Source of the DNA: Muricoccus nepalensis
GTDB lineage: Bacteria > Pseudomonadota > Alphaproteobacteria > Acetobacterales > Acetobacteraceae
Reading direction: 5' to 3'
DNA length: 32,279 bases
Assembly (NCBI RefSeq): GCF_006438825.1
Contig: NZ_RCZP01000050.1
Location: 1-32,279, forward strand
Each line of letters begins with the position of its first letter. The stretch's first letter is position 1. A program made the position numbers and the translations under genes. Under the pieces are notes generated by a model that saw only the letters and a program-made list of their open reading frames with translations, ran no database searches and was not told where the DNA came from. Shown here one piece after another: positions 15,043 through 22,566 of this stretch.

Positions 15043-15315
15043 GTGACAGACTTCGGTGCAGACATCGCGTCCTACGGCCGCTCTGGCGACCGCAAGCTGC
15101 TCGGCCTCGTCAGCCTGGTGTCCTCCCTCGCCGTCGGCATCGGCCTCTACGCCGCGGTCGGGCTGGCGCAGCCCACCGCCTGGCCGGCTCCCCAGGCGCG
15201 CGGCGCCTACACCGTCGACCATCGGACGGCCGGGATCGAGGGCGCCGACGGCCAGGGCGGCGCAGCCCGCCGGGTCGCCCCCGGCACGGCGGCAGCCTTC
15301 CACGGCGAGGGCTGA
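15043..15315 (+). CDS. Small single-pass membrane protein, function unknown
   Basis: This 90-aa protein starts VTDFGADIASYGRSGDRKLL (GTG read as Met), followed by one hydrophobic helix, GLVSLVSSLAVGIGLYAAVG (about residues 21-40), and then a hydrophilic tail rich in Ala, Gly and Pro. I do not recognise a family. GTG 15043 is preferred because GGAGAG lies four bases upstream; an ATG at 15031 in the same frame lacks a ribosome site. The tail after the helix looks low in complexity and may be poorly conserved. It lies 127 bp before the SDR gene on the same strand. Confidence 0.5.
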   Translation: MTDFGADIASYGRSGDRKLLGLVSLVSSLAVGIGLYAAVGLAQPTAWPAPQARGAYTVDHRTAGIEGADGQGGAARRVAPGTAAAFHGEG

Positions 15316-15442
15316 CGCAGGGGGCGGGCCGTCGCCGCGCCCCGCCTTGCCCGGGCCGCCCGCGCGGCCGATGCTGGCCGAAGGGACGGGCTCCGGGCCG
15401 GGTGGCCGCAACGCTCCGCCCGGGAAGGGAAGGAAGCACGGC

Positions 15443-16192
15443 ATGGCGCCCATCGCCGGACGGTTCCAAGCGCGCGCCGCGGTCGTGACCGGCGGCGCCT
15501 CCGGCATCGGCCTGGCCGTCGCCGCGCGCCTCGCGGCGGAGGGCGCGACGGTAAGCCTCTGGGACACGGACGCCGCGGCGCTGGACGCGGCGCGGGGCCG
15601 GGCAGGGGCGGCCGAGACGGCGGTGGTGGACGTGACCGACGCCGACGCGGTCGGGCGCGCCATGGAAGCGACCGCCGCCGCGCTCGGCGGCCTCGACATC
15701 CTCGTCACCTCCGCCGGCATCACGGGCCCGAACGCGACGGTGCGCGACTACCCGGTCGCGGCCTGGCGGCAGGTGCTGGACGTCAACCTCACCGGCACCT
15801 TCCTCTGCGCCCGCGCGGCCATCCCCTTCATGGAGCGCGGGGGCTACGGGCGCATCGTCCCGATCGCCTCCGTCGCGGGCAAGGAGGGCAACCCCAACGC
15901 CGCGGCCTACTCCGCCTCCAAGGCGGGCGTGATCGGCTTGACGAAGTCGCTGGGCAAGGAGCTCGCCGCCACCGGCATCCGGGTCAACTGCGTCACCCCC
16001 TCGGCGGTGCGCACGCCGATCTTCGCGCAGATGAGCGACGCCCACGTCGCCTACATGCTCTCCAAGATTCCGATCGGCCGCTTCGGGGAGGTCGAGGAGG
16101 TGGCCGCGCTCGTGTGCTGGCTGGCGAGCGAGGAGCCGAGCTTCTCCACCGGCGCGGTCTTCGACCTCTCGGGAGGGCGGGCGACCTACTGA
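15443..16192 (+). CDS. SDR family NAD(P)-dependent oxidoreductase
   Basis: This 249-aa classical short-chain dehydrogenase has the cofactor loop TGGASGIG (residues 16-23), an Asp after the second strand (LWDTD, Asp41) that favours NAD over NADP, structural motif TSAGITG, and the catalytic tetrad Asn115, Ser143 (PIASVAG), Tyr156 and Lys160 (AAYSASKAG). The C-terminal part has VNCVTPSAVRTPIF and the closing LSGGRATY. It resembles 3-oxoacyl-ACP-reductase/alcohol-dehydrogenase-like members; the substrate is unknown. ATG 15443 is preceded by GGGAAGGAAG at good distance, and upstream in-frame sequence is not protein-like. It stands between the small membrane protein and the secreted hydrolase, with no clear operon partner. 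Confidence 0.9.
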   Translation: MAPIAGRFQARAAVVTGGASGIGLAVAARLAAEGATVSLWDTDAAALDAARGRAGAAETAVVDVTDADAVGRAMEATAAALGGLDILVTSAGITGPNATVRDYPVAAWRQVLDVNLTGTFLCARAAIPFMERGGYGRIVPIASVAGKEGNPNAAAYSASKAGVIGLTKSLGKELAATGIRVNCVTPSAVRTPIFAQMSDAHVAYMLSKIPIGRFGEVEEVAALVCWLASEEPSFSTGAVFDLSGGRATY

Positions 16193-16310
16193 GCCGGCCC
16201 GGGCGGCGCGCGTCCCCGCTCGGTTGACGCCCACCCGCCGGGGTGGCCGACTGTCCCGCAACGCCGCCGGCCGCCTCCACGGGCACGGCGCAGGAGGAGA
16301 CAGCACGACG

Positions 16311-17321
16311 ATGCCCCGCCGCACCGCATCCAGGCGCCTGGTGACCCTGTTGGCCGCGATCCTGGTAACGGCGAGCCCCGCCCTCGCCCAGCCCGCCCCC
16401 GCCCAGCCCGCACCGGGTGACCTGCCCGGCCGCATCGAGGCCCTGCCGCTGCGCAGCAGCACGCCGTCCGGCACGGCCTTCCTGCGCGGCGTCCCGGGCG
16501 ACGACGCCGCCCTGGCCGGCGAGCTGCGCCTGCCGCCCGGTCCGGCGACGGCGCGCGTGCCGGCCGTGGTCCTCGTCCACGGCTCCGGCGGGATCAGTGG
16601 CTCCACCGATCTCTGGGCGCGCCAGCTGAACGAGGCCGGGATCGCCGCCTTCATTCTCGACAGCTTCGCCGGCCGCGGCATCACGAGCACGGTCACGGAC
16701 CAGGACCTGCTGAACTCGCTGGCCATGATGGTGGACGCCTACCGCGCCCTGGACCGGCTGGCCGCGCACCCGCGGATCCGCGCCGACCGGATCGCCGTCA
16801 TGGGCTTCTCCAAGGGCGCCGTCGCGGCCGTCTACTCGGCCAGCACGCGCTTCCGCGGCCTCTACGGCAGCCCGCAGAACCGCTTCGCCGCCCATGTCGG
16901 CCTCTACACCCCGTGCAACGTCCGCTACCAGGGCGACGCGCAGGTCGCGGCCGTGCCGATCCGCCTGCACCACGGCGTGGTGGACGATTACGTGCCGATC
17001 GCCCCGTGCCGCGACCTCGTGGAGCGCCTGCGCGCCGCCGGCGCCGACGCCACGCTGACCGCATACCCCAACGGCCAGCACAGCTTCGACAACCCGACAT
17101 CGCCCGCCCTGGTGTCCGTGCCCAACGCGCAGAGCACCCGCAACTGCCGCATGGAGGAGGGCGCGGACGGCGTCATCAACCTCGCCGGCACGAACGAGCC
17201 CTTCGTCCAGAAGAGCTCGGCCTGCGTCGCCATCGGCGCCCACACGGGCTACGACCCCGCCGACGCCGCCTCGGTCCGCGCCAACGTGCGGGCCTTCCTG
17301 AAGGACGTCCTCTTCCGCTGA
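16311..17321 (+). CDS. Exported dienelactone hydrolase-like alpha/beta hydrolase
   Basis: This 336-aa protein has a clear signal peptide (SRRLVTLLAAILVTASPALA then Q, residues about 7-27) followed by a Pro/Ala linker. The alpha/beta hydrolase core shows an oxyanion loop HGSGG (residues 90-94), the nucleophile elbow GFSKGA (Ser167), the acid in HHGVVDDYVPI (Asp225 or 226) and the catalytic His in PNGQHSFDN (His257). Most dienelactone hydrolases use Cys as nucleophile, so Ser places this with secreted esterase-like relatives. Four cysteines in the mature protein could form disulfides in the periplasm. AGGAGGAGA precedes ATG 16311 by about ten bases. The substrate is unknown. Confidence 0.87.
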   Translation: MPRRTASRRLVTLLAAILVTASPALAQPAPAQPAPGDLPGRIEALPLRSSTPSGTAFLRGVPGDDAALAGELRLPPGPATARVPAVVLVHGSGGISGSTDLWARQLNEAGIAAFILDSFAGRGITSTVTDQDLLNSLAMMVDAYRALDRLAAHPRIRADRIAVMGFSKGAVAAVYSASTRFRGLYGSPQNRFAAHVGLYTPCNVRYQGDAQVAAVPIRLHHGVVDDYVPIAPCRDLVERLRAAGADATLTAYPNGQHSFDNPTSPALVSVPNAQSTRNCRMEEGADGVINLAGTNEPFVQKSSACVAIGAHTGYDPADAASVRANVRAFLKDVLFR

Positions 17322-17326
17322 GCGCC

Positions 17327-17349
17327 CGGCGGCGCGCCCGGCGCCGCCG
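17327..17349. terminator. Candidate bidirectional stem-loop between convergent genes
   Basis: CGGCGGCG at 17327-17334 pairs perfectly with CGCCGCCG at 17342-17349 across a 7-base loop. It lies six bases after the stop of the hydrolase gene and 28 bases from the end of the convergent Bug gene. There is no T-run on either side, so this is a structural guess in a GC-rich background. Confidence 0.35.
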
Positions 17350-17376
17350 CCGATGCCCCGCCTCGCGCCGCGCGCG

Positions 17377-18345
17377 TCAATCGAGCCTGAACTGACCCTC
17401 GCGGACGACCTGCCCCCATTTCGCGATCTCCGCCGCGAGCGTCGCCTGGAACTCGGCCGGTGTGGATCCGACGGGCTCGCTGCCCTCCGCCGCGAGGCGC
17501 GCGGCCATGTCGGGACCGGAGAGGCTGCGGCGCATCTCCCCGCTCCACCGCGCCAGGACCGCCTCCGGCAGCCCGGCCGGCGCCACCAGGCCCGTCCAGT
17601 TCATCGCCTCGAAGCCGGGGAAGCCCTGCTCGGCCACCGTCGGCACGTCCGGGAAGGCGCGGGCACGCGCCGCCGATGTCACGGCGATGGCCCGGACGTC
17701 GCCGGACTCCAGCACGCCCTTCACCGAGAGCGGATTGGCCGAGTACACGTCGAGCCGCCCGGCCAGGAGGTCGGTGACGACGTTGCCGGCGCCCCGATAG
17801 GGAACCTGGAGGATCTGGACGCCCGCCTGCCGGTTCAGCACCTCGCCGGAGAGATGGCCGACCGTGCCGTTGCCCGGATGCCCCGCCGAAAGCTGACCCG
17901 GGCGCGCCCGCGCCGCCGCGATCAGGTCGGGCAGGTTCCGCACCGGGGACTGCTTCGCGACGACGATGATGTTGGGCTGCTGCGCAACTAGCCCGATCGG
18001 CGTGAAGTCGCGCAGCGCGTCGTAGGGCATGCTGCGGTAGAGGGCGGGGTTGATGGCCAGGTTCGCCGTCTGCCCCATGCCGATGGTGTAGCCGTCCGGC
18101 GCCGCCTTCGCGACGGCGTCGAGGCCGATGTTGCCGCCCGCGCCCGGGCGGTTCTCCACCACGACGGTCCAGCCGGCCGCGGCCGCCACCCGCGTGCCGA
18201 TCTCGCGCGAGATCATGTCGGTGCCCCCGCCGGGCGGGAACGGCGCGATGAGGCGGATCGGCCGGTCGGGATAGCCCGCCTGCGCGCGCGCGATCCGCGG
18301 CGCGGCGAGCGCGCCGGCGGCGGCAAGGAGGGCTCGACGGTGCAT
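17377..18345 (-). CDS. Bug/TctC family substrate-binding protein (distal gene of hydantoinase operon)
   Basis: This 322-aa periplasmic binding protein has a leader MHRRALLAAAGALAAPRIAR with cleavage after ARAQ. Family landmarks follow: YPDRPIRLIAPFPPGGGTDM, VVVENRPGAGGNIGLDAV, PDGYTIGMGQTANLAINPAL, YDALRDFTPIGLV, LQVPYRGAGNVVTDLLAGRL and AIAVTSAARARAFPDVPTVA with FEAMNWTGLVAPAG. It should bind a small carboxylate or amide for a TctAB-type carrier. ATG 18345 follows GGAGGAGACCGAG. It is the last gene of the six-gene minus-strand operon starting at 24656 and is separated from the other Bug gene by 107 bp, so it may also have its own promoter. No TctA/TctB genes are nearby. Confidence 0.92.
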   Translation of the reverse strand: MHRRALLAAAGALAAPRIARAQAGYPDRPIRLIAPFPPGGGTDMISREIGTRVAAAAGWTVVVENRPGAGGNIGLDAVAKAAPDGYTIGMGQTANLAINPALYRSMPYDALRDFTPIGLVAQQPNIIVVAKQSPVRNLPDLIAAARARPGQLSAGHPGNGTVGHLSGEVLNRQAGVQILQVPYRGAGNVVTDLLAGRLDVYSANPLSVKGVLESGDVRAIAVTSAARARAFPDVPTVAEQGFPGFEAMNWTGLVAPAGLPEAVLARWSGEMRRSLSGPDMAARLAAEGSEPVGSTPAEFQATLAAEIAKWGQVVREGQFRLD

Positions 18346-18452
18346 CTCGGTCTCCTCCGCCCGGCCTCTTCCGGTGGGGCACCACGCTACAGCCACCGGC
18401 CCGCCCGCGCCACCGCGGCCCGGCGCCCAGCCCGGCCGGCCGGCCGGCACCC

Positions 18453-19427
18453 CTACTCCGGCTGGAAGTTGGCGCTCCGCAGGAGCTCCGCGTTGCGGGC
18501 CACGTCGGCCGCGATGAAGCGCTGGAAGTCGTCCGAGGCGGCGAAGACGGGCTCGAGGCCGAGCGCCGCGAACCGCTCCACCGTCGCCGGTTCGCGCATG
18601 ATCTCGGCAAGGTGGCCGTTCAGCGTGGTGACGATCGGCGCTGGGATATTCTTTGGGGCCCAGAGCCCGTACCAGGAGGCGAACTCAAGCCCTGGCATCC
18701 CCGCCTCGGCGGAGGTCGGGATGGAGGGCGCCAGGGGACTACGATGTGCGGAGGTGATCGCGACACCCTTCACGCCGCCGCTCTGGACGAGAGGCAGGAG
18801 GGCGAGGACCGGGTCAATCATCAGCTGCACGTTGCCAGCTGCGACGTCCGTCAGGGCCGGTGCGGTGCCCCGATATGGCGCAATGACGAGATCGAGCCCG
18901 GCAAGCTTCAGGAAGAGGATCGTCGCGAGATGGCCAGCAGAGCCGAGCGCGGAGGCCCCAAACGCCCAGCGGTCCGGATTGCGGCGGGCCTCCACGACAA
19001 TTTCGGTGATGTTCGACTGTGGCCGATTTGGCGAGAGAACAAGAAGGAGCGGGGCCGCGCCGATCTGTGCGACCGGTGCGAAGTCGGTCAGCGGGTCGTA
19101 GGGCGGACGCCGCAGCACCTGCCGCGCCATGACATGGGTGGAGGCGCTGAAGAGAAGCGTGTAGCCGTCCGGCGCCGCCGCCTGCACCGCCTGCCCCCCG
19201 ATGGTGCCGCTGCCGCCCGCCCGGTTCTCGACCACCACGGGCACGCCGATCCGCTCGGACAGGCGCTGCGCGACGGTGCGGCCGACGGCGTCCACGCCGC
19301 CGCCCGGCGCGAAGGGAACGATGATCCGCACGGGGCGGCCGGGGTAGGGCGCCGGCTGGGCCCGTCCCTCCCGGCCCGCGACCAGGCCGGCCGCGGCGAC
19401 GCCGCCGACGAGTGCCCTTCTGAGCAT
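18453..19427 (-). CDS. Bug/TctC family substrate-binding protein
   Basis: This 324-aa exported binding protein has leader MLRRALVGGVAAAGLVAGRE ending near GRAQ. Core motifs are YPGRPVRIIVPFAPGGGVDA, VVVENRAGGSGTIGGQAV, PDGYTLLFSASTHVMARQVL, YDPLTDFAPVAQIG, IAPYRGTAPALTDVAAGNVQ and LEFASWYGLWAPKNIPAPIV. A strong GGAGGGTAGG precedes ATG 19427. The middle of the gene, roughly 18630-19080, is visibly less GC-rich than both ends and uses A- and T-ending codons more often, hinting at a recombined segment. It lies 39 bp after the fumarylacetoacetate-hydrolase-family gene, consistent with one operon, and forms a pair with a second Bug gene. The two are clearly diverged, so they are not a recent duplication. 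Confidence 0.92.
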   Translation of the reverse strand: MLRRALVGGVAAAGLVAGREGRAQPAPYPGRPVRIIVPFAPGGGVDAVGRTVAQRLSERIGVPVVVENRAGGSGTIGGQAVQAAAPDGYTLLFSASTHVMARQVLRRPPYDPLTDFAPVAQIGAAPLLLVLSPNRPQSNITEIVVEARRNPDRWAFGASALGSAGHLATILFLKLAGLDLVIAPYRGTAPALTDVAAGNVQLMIDPVLALLPLVQSGGVKGVAITSAHRSPLAPSIPTSAEAGMPGLEFASWYGLWAPKNIPAPIVTTLNGHLAEIMREPATVERFAALGLEPVFAASDDFQRFIAADVARNAELLRSANFQPE

Positions 19428-19466
19428 CCTACCCTCCCCGTTTCTTGCTTGCTCGCGGCGCGCCCG

Positions 19467-20312
19467 TCAGGCCGCCTCGTCGGCGATCCCGTTCCGCAGC
19501 AACCCGATGCCGGTGATCTCGACCTCGACGCTGTCGCCGGGCTTCAGCCAGAGCGGAGGCTGCCGCTTCGCGCCGACGCCGCCGGGCGTGCCCGTCGCGA
19601 TCACGTCGCCGGGGTTCAGCGGCGTGAAGGAGGAGCAGTACTCGATGATCCGCGGCACGTCGAAGATCATGTGGTCGAGCGTCGTGTCCTGGACGACCTG
19701 CCCGTTGACGCGCGTCGTCAGGCGCAGCGGATCGAGATCCGTCACCTCGTCGGCCGTGACGAGGAAGGGACCGAAGGCCCCGGTCTGCGGGAAGTTCTTC
19801 CCGGGCGTGAACTGGTGGGTGTGGCGCTGCCAGTCGCGGACGGAGCCGTCGTTGTAGCAGGAATACCCCGCGACGTGCTCCATCGCCCGGTCGCGCGCGA
19901 TGTAGCGCCCGCCCTTGCCGATGACCACGGCAAGCTCGCCCTCGAAGTCGAAGTCGGTGGAGACGCGCGGGCGCAGCAGCGGCTGGCCGTGCGCGGCCTG
20001 GCTGTCGGCGAAGCGCGTGAAGATCGTCGGGTTCTCGACGACGTCGCGCCCCGTCTCGCGCCGGTGCGTCTCGTAGTTGAGGCCGACGCAGAGGATCTTG
20101 CCGGGGTTGGGGATAACGGGCAGCAGCGTCGTGCCCTCCAGCGGCACCCGCTCGCCGGAGCCCTCGCAGAGGCGGGCGAATTCGGCGACCGCGTCGGCCT
20201 CGATCACCGCCCTCAGGTCCGCGTAGGGGGAGGACGGGGCGACGAGGATGGCGTCGCCCTGGACCAGGCCGCAGGCGGGGCGGCCCTGATGGAGAAAGGT
20301 GACGAGGCGCAT
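19467..20312 (-). CDS. Fumarylacetoacetate hydrolase family protein
   Basis: This 281-aa enzyme has the family layout: a small N-terminal domain (MRLVTFLHQGRPACGLVQGD), then the catalytic domain starting ILCVGLNYETHRRETGRD. Metal ligands are visible as DFEGELAVVIGKGGR (Glu124, Glu126) and YNDGSVRDWQ (Asp155), with FTPGKNFPQTGAFGPFLV and TGTPGGVGAKRQPPLWLKPG later. Members cleave or hydrate acyl-pyruvates, isomerise hydroxy-heptadienedioates or act as lyases on ureidoglycolate-like compounds; the exact reaction is not clear here. GGAAGGA lies upstream of ATG 20312. It sits in the hydantoinase operon, 23 bp after the unknown 133-aa gene, suggesting it acts on a product of the hydantoinase step. 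Confidence 0.9.
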   Translation of the reverse strand: MRLVTFLHQGRPACGLVQGDAILVAPSSPYADLRAVIEADAVAEFARLCEGSGERVPLEGTTLLPVIPNPGKILCVGLNYETHRRETGRDVVENPTIFTRFADSQAAHGQPLLRPRVSTDFDFEGELAVVIGKGGRYIARDRAMEHVAGYSCYNDGSVRDWQRHTHQFTPGKNFPQTGAFGPFLVTADEVTDLDPLRLTTRVNGQVVQDTTLDHMIFDVPRIIEYCSSFTPLNPGDVIATGTPGGVGAKRQPPLWLKPGDSVEVEITGIGLLRNGIADEAA

Positions 20313-20335
20313 GGCATGTCCTTCCGGTTGCGCGT

Positions 20336-20737
20336 TCAGGTGCAGATCAGGCCGCCGGGCGGCGATCCCGTCGGCTCGAAGGATTCGAGCGTCGCGGTGA
20401 GGTCGGCAAGGAAGCGGTCGAGCGACGCGGCGTCCAGGCCCGCCGCCGGCAGCCGCAGCAGCCAGGGGCGGAAGGCCGGAGCGCGGATCTCCGTCGCCTC
20501 GCGCTCGGCCTCCCGCGCGTCGAGCAGGGCGACGAGGGGCGCGATTCCTTCCGCCGCGTAGCGGCCGCGCATGTAGTCGAGGATGTCCGCCTCCATGTCC
20601 GCGGGGCTCATCGCGGGGATGAGGAAGTGGCCCATGCAGGTGCAGCCGGCCGGGTGCAGCGGCCGCGAGGTGACCGCGCGCCAGAGGGCGGCCAGGCGCG
20701 ACACCCTCTCCACCAGTTCCGTCGACGCCTCGGTCAC
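20336..20737 (-). CDS. Hypothetical protein in hydantoinase operon, 133 aa
   Basis: I do not recognise this protein. It is soluble and helical, with one notable cluster near the N-terminus, RPLHPAGCTCMGHFLIPAMS (about residues 25-44), where one or two His and two Cys could bind a metal. The rest is helix-rich (ADMEADILDYMRGRYAAEGI, LVALLDAREAEREATEI). The start is GTG 20737 with GAGGGGAG five bases upstream, and the frame begins 11 bp after the hydantoinase B stop, so it is surely co-transcribed. The position directly behind HyuB suggests an accessory or third subunit, as the gamma subunit is in acetone carboxylases, but I see no clear similarity to that family. The role is unknown. Confidence 0.75.
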   Translation of the reverse strand: MTEASTELVERVSRLAALWRAVTSRPLHPAGCTCMGHFLIPAMSPADMEADILDYMRGRYAAEGIAPLVALLDAREAEREATEIRAPAFRPWLLRLPAAGLDAASLDRFLADLTATLESFEPTGSPPGGLICT

Positions 20738-20748
20738 GGCCGCTCCCC

Positions 20749-22566
20749 TCAGCCCGGGCTGACCTCGAGCTGCGGGCCGGCCTCGTCGGCCGCCCCCGCC
20801 GGGCCCGGGGCTGCGATGTCGGTCCGCGCGCGGAGGGCCCGCGTCGCCGCCTCGTCCACCCCGCCCGCCGCGTCCAGCACGACGCGGTAGGTGGAGAGCG
20901 CGACGGCCCGCGACACATAGCCCTGCCGCACGTCCCGGGCGACGCGGGCGGGATCGCGCGCGACCGGCACGCCGAAGCCGCCGCCGCCGCCCGAGCGCAT
21001 CATGTAGGCGTCGCCGGCCTTCAGGCGCACGTTGAAGACCTTCGCGTTGGCGAAGTCCGTCTCCCAGGTCCCGTTCCGGCGAAGGCCGATGCCGTTGCCG
21101 GCCGCGTCCTGCCCGCCGTCCAGCCCCCAGGGCTTGCAGTGCACGCGGTCGATGCGCGTCGTGAGCTGGAAGGGTGCGAGGGCCTGCACCACCTGCTCGC
21201 AGCCCAGCCCGCCGCGGAAGCGCCCGGCGCCGCCGCTGTCCTCGCGCAGCGCGTAGCGCTCGACGAGGACGGGGTACTTCGCCTCAAGCTGTTCGGTCGG
21301 CGAGTTGTGCGTGTCGCCGTCGTTGATGCAGACGGTCGCGGAAACCCCATCCTCCGTCGCCTTCGCGCCCCATCCCCCGCCGAGCGGGCCGATGCCGACG
21401 ATGTAGAACTTGCCGTCGGCCGGGTTGATGCCGTGGATGTTGGGGAAGACGAGATCGGCGTGGTGGCCGGAGGCCACCCGGTCCGGGATGGCCTTCGCCA
21501 TCGCCTTGAAGATCGTGTCGATGACCGTCATCGGGTAGGTCATCCAGACCCGCATCGGCGCCGGCCGCTCGGCCGAGACGACCGTGCCCATGGGCATGAT
21601 CACCTTGAGGTTCCGGAAGGAGCCCTCGTTCACGGGGTAGTCGGTCGGCGTGGCCAGGCACTTGAAGGCGACCTGCGCGCAGGCGATGCCGGTGGTCACG
21701 CCGGAGTTGTAGAAGCCGCGGACCTGCTTCGCGACGTCCGACAGGTCGATCGTCACCTCCTCGCCGCGCTTCTCCACGCGCACGCGGATCGGCACGGGCT
21801 CGCCCACCTCCAGCCCGTCGTCGTCCATGAAGCTCTCCGCCTCGTAGACCCCGTCCGGGATGTTCCGCGTGTTGGCCCGGGCGAGCGCCTCGGACTGGTC
21901 CATGATGACGTCGATCGCGCCCCGCACCGCGCCCCAGCCGTAGCGGGTGACGAGCTCGAGGTAGCGCCGCTCGCCCGTGGTGATCGCGACGATCTGGGCG
22001 CGCAGGTCCCCCATCGCCTTCTCGGAGAGGCGGACGTTCATCGCGATGATGTCGATGAGGTCCTGGTTCACCTCGCCGCGCCGGCGATACTTCACGATGG
22101 GGATCTGGATCCCCTCGGAGAAGATGTCGGTCGTCACCGTGCCGAGCGTGCCGCCCACGTCCAGCCAGTGCGCCATGCAGCAGGTGAAGCCGATCAGCTC
22201 GCCCCCATAGAAGATCGGCATGGTGAAGGTGAAGTGGTTGAGGTGGCTTCCCGTGGTGTAGGCGTCGTTGGTCACGAGGATGTCGCCCTCGTGGATGTTC
22301 TCGTAGCCGAAGTGCCGGATCTTCGCCTTCACCGTCTCCGACATGCCCCGGATGAACATCGGCAGGCCGAGCCCGATCGAGACCGTGTCGCCCTCCTTCG
22401 TGAAGAGCCCGACGGTGAAGTCCAGCGCCTCGTAGATGATGAGGTTGTAGGCCGTTCTCATCAGGTTCGTCTTCATCTCCTCCGTCACGGCGATGAGGCC
22501 GCGGCGGACGATCTCGACGGTGACGGCGTCCACCTTCGCGGGGGTGGGGGTGGCCATTTCGTTCAT
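20749..22566 (-). CDS. hyuB: Hydantoinase B/oxoprolinase family protein
   Basis: This 605-aa protein starts [20 protein letters not shown] and shows the HyuB family core: IYEALDFTVGLFTKEGDTVS, HEGDILVTNDAYTTGSHLNH, CCMAHWLDVGGTLGTVTTDI, EGIQIPIVKYRRRGEVNQDL, DLSDVAKQVRGFYNSGVTTG, PLGGGWGAKATEDGVSATVC and the Gly-rich MMRSGGGGGFGVPVARDPAR near the C-terminus. HyuB partners HyuA in ATP-dependent N-methylhydantoinase, 5-oxoprolinase or acetone/acetophenone carboxylase-type enzymes. The ATG at 22566 overlaps the HyuA stop (TGATG), showing translational coupling and probable 1:1 expression. Length is typical. Which of the family's substrates it uses cannot be decided from sequence alone. Confidence 0.93.
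   Translation of the reverse strand: MNEMATPTPAKVDAVTVEIVRRGLIAVTEEMKTNLMRTAYNLIIYEALDFTVGLFTKEGDTVSIGLGLPMFIRGMSETVKAKIRHFGYENIHEGDILVTNDAYTTGSHLNHFTFTMPIFYGGELIGFTCCMAHWLDVGGTLGTVTTDIFSEGIQIPIVKYRRRGEVNQDLIDIIAMNVRLSEKAMGDLRAQIVAITTGERRYLELVTRYGWGAVRGAIDVIMDQSEALARANTRNIPDGVYEAESFMDDDGLEVGEPVPIRVRVEKRGEEVTIDLSDVAKQVRGFYNSGVTTGIACAQVAFKCLATPTDYPVNEGSFRNLKVIMPMGTVVSAERPAPMRVWMTYPMTVIDTIFKAMAKAIPDRVASGHHADLVFPNIHGINPADGKFYIVGIGPLGGGWGAKATEDGVSATVCINDGDTHNSPTEQLEAKYPVLVERYALREDSGGAGRFRGGLGCEQVVQALAPFQLTTRIDRVHCKPWGLDGGQDAAGNGIGLRRNGTWETDFANAKVFNVRLKAGDAYMMRSGGGGGFGVPVARDPARVARDVRQGYVSRAVALSTYRVVLDAAGGVDEAATRALRARTDIAAPGPAGAADEAGPQLEVSPG

Noticed and set aside
18612-20561. Long plus-strand frame across the Bug and FAH-family genes
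   Set aside because: It crosses two well-supported minus-strand genes and their gap, and the product has no protein-like hydrophobic pattern.
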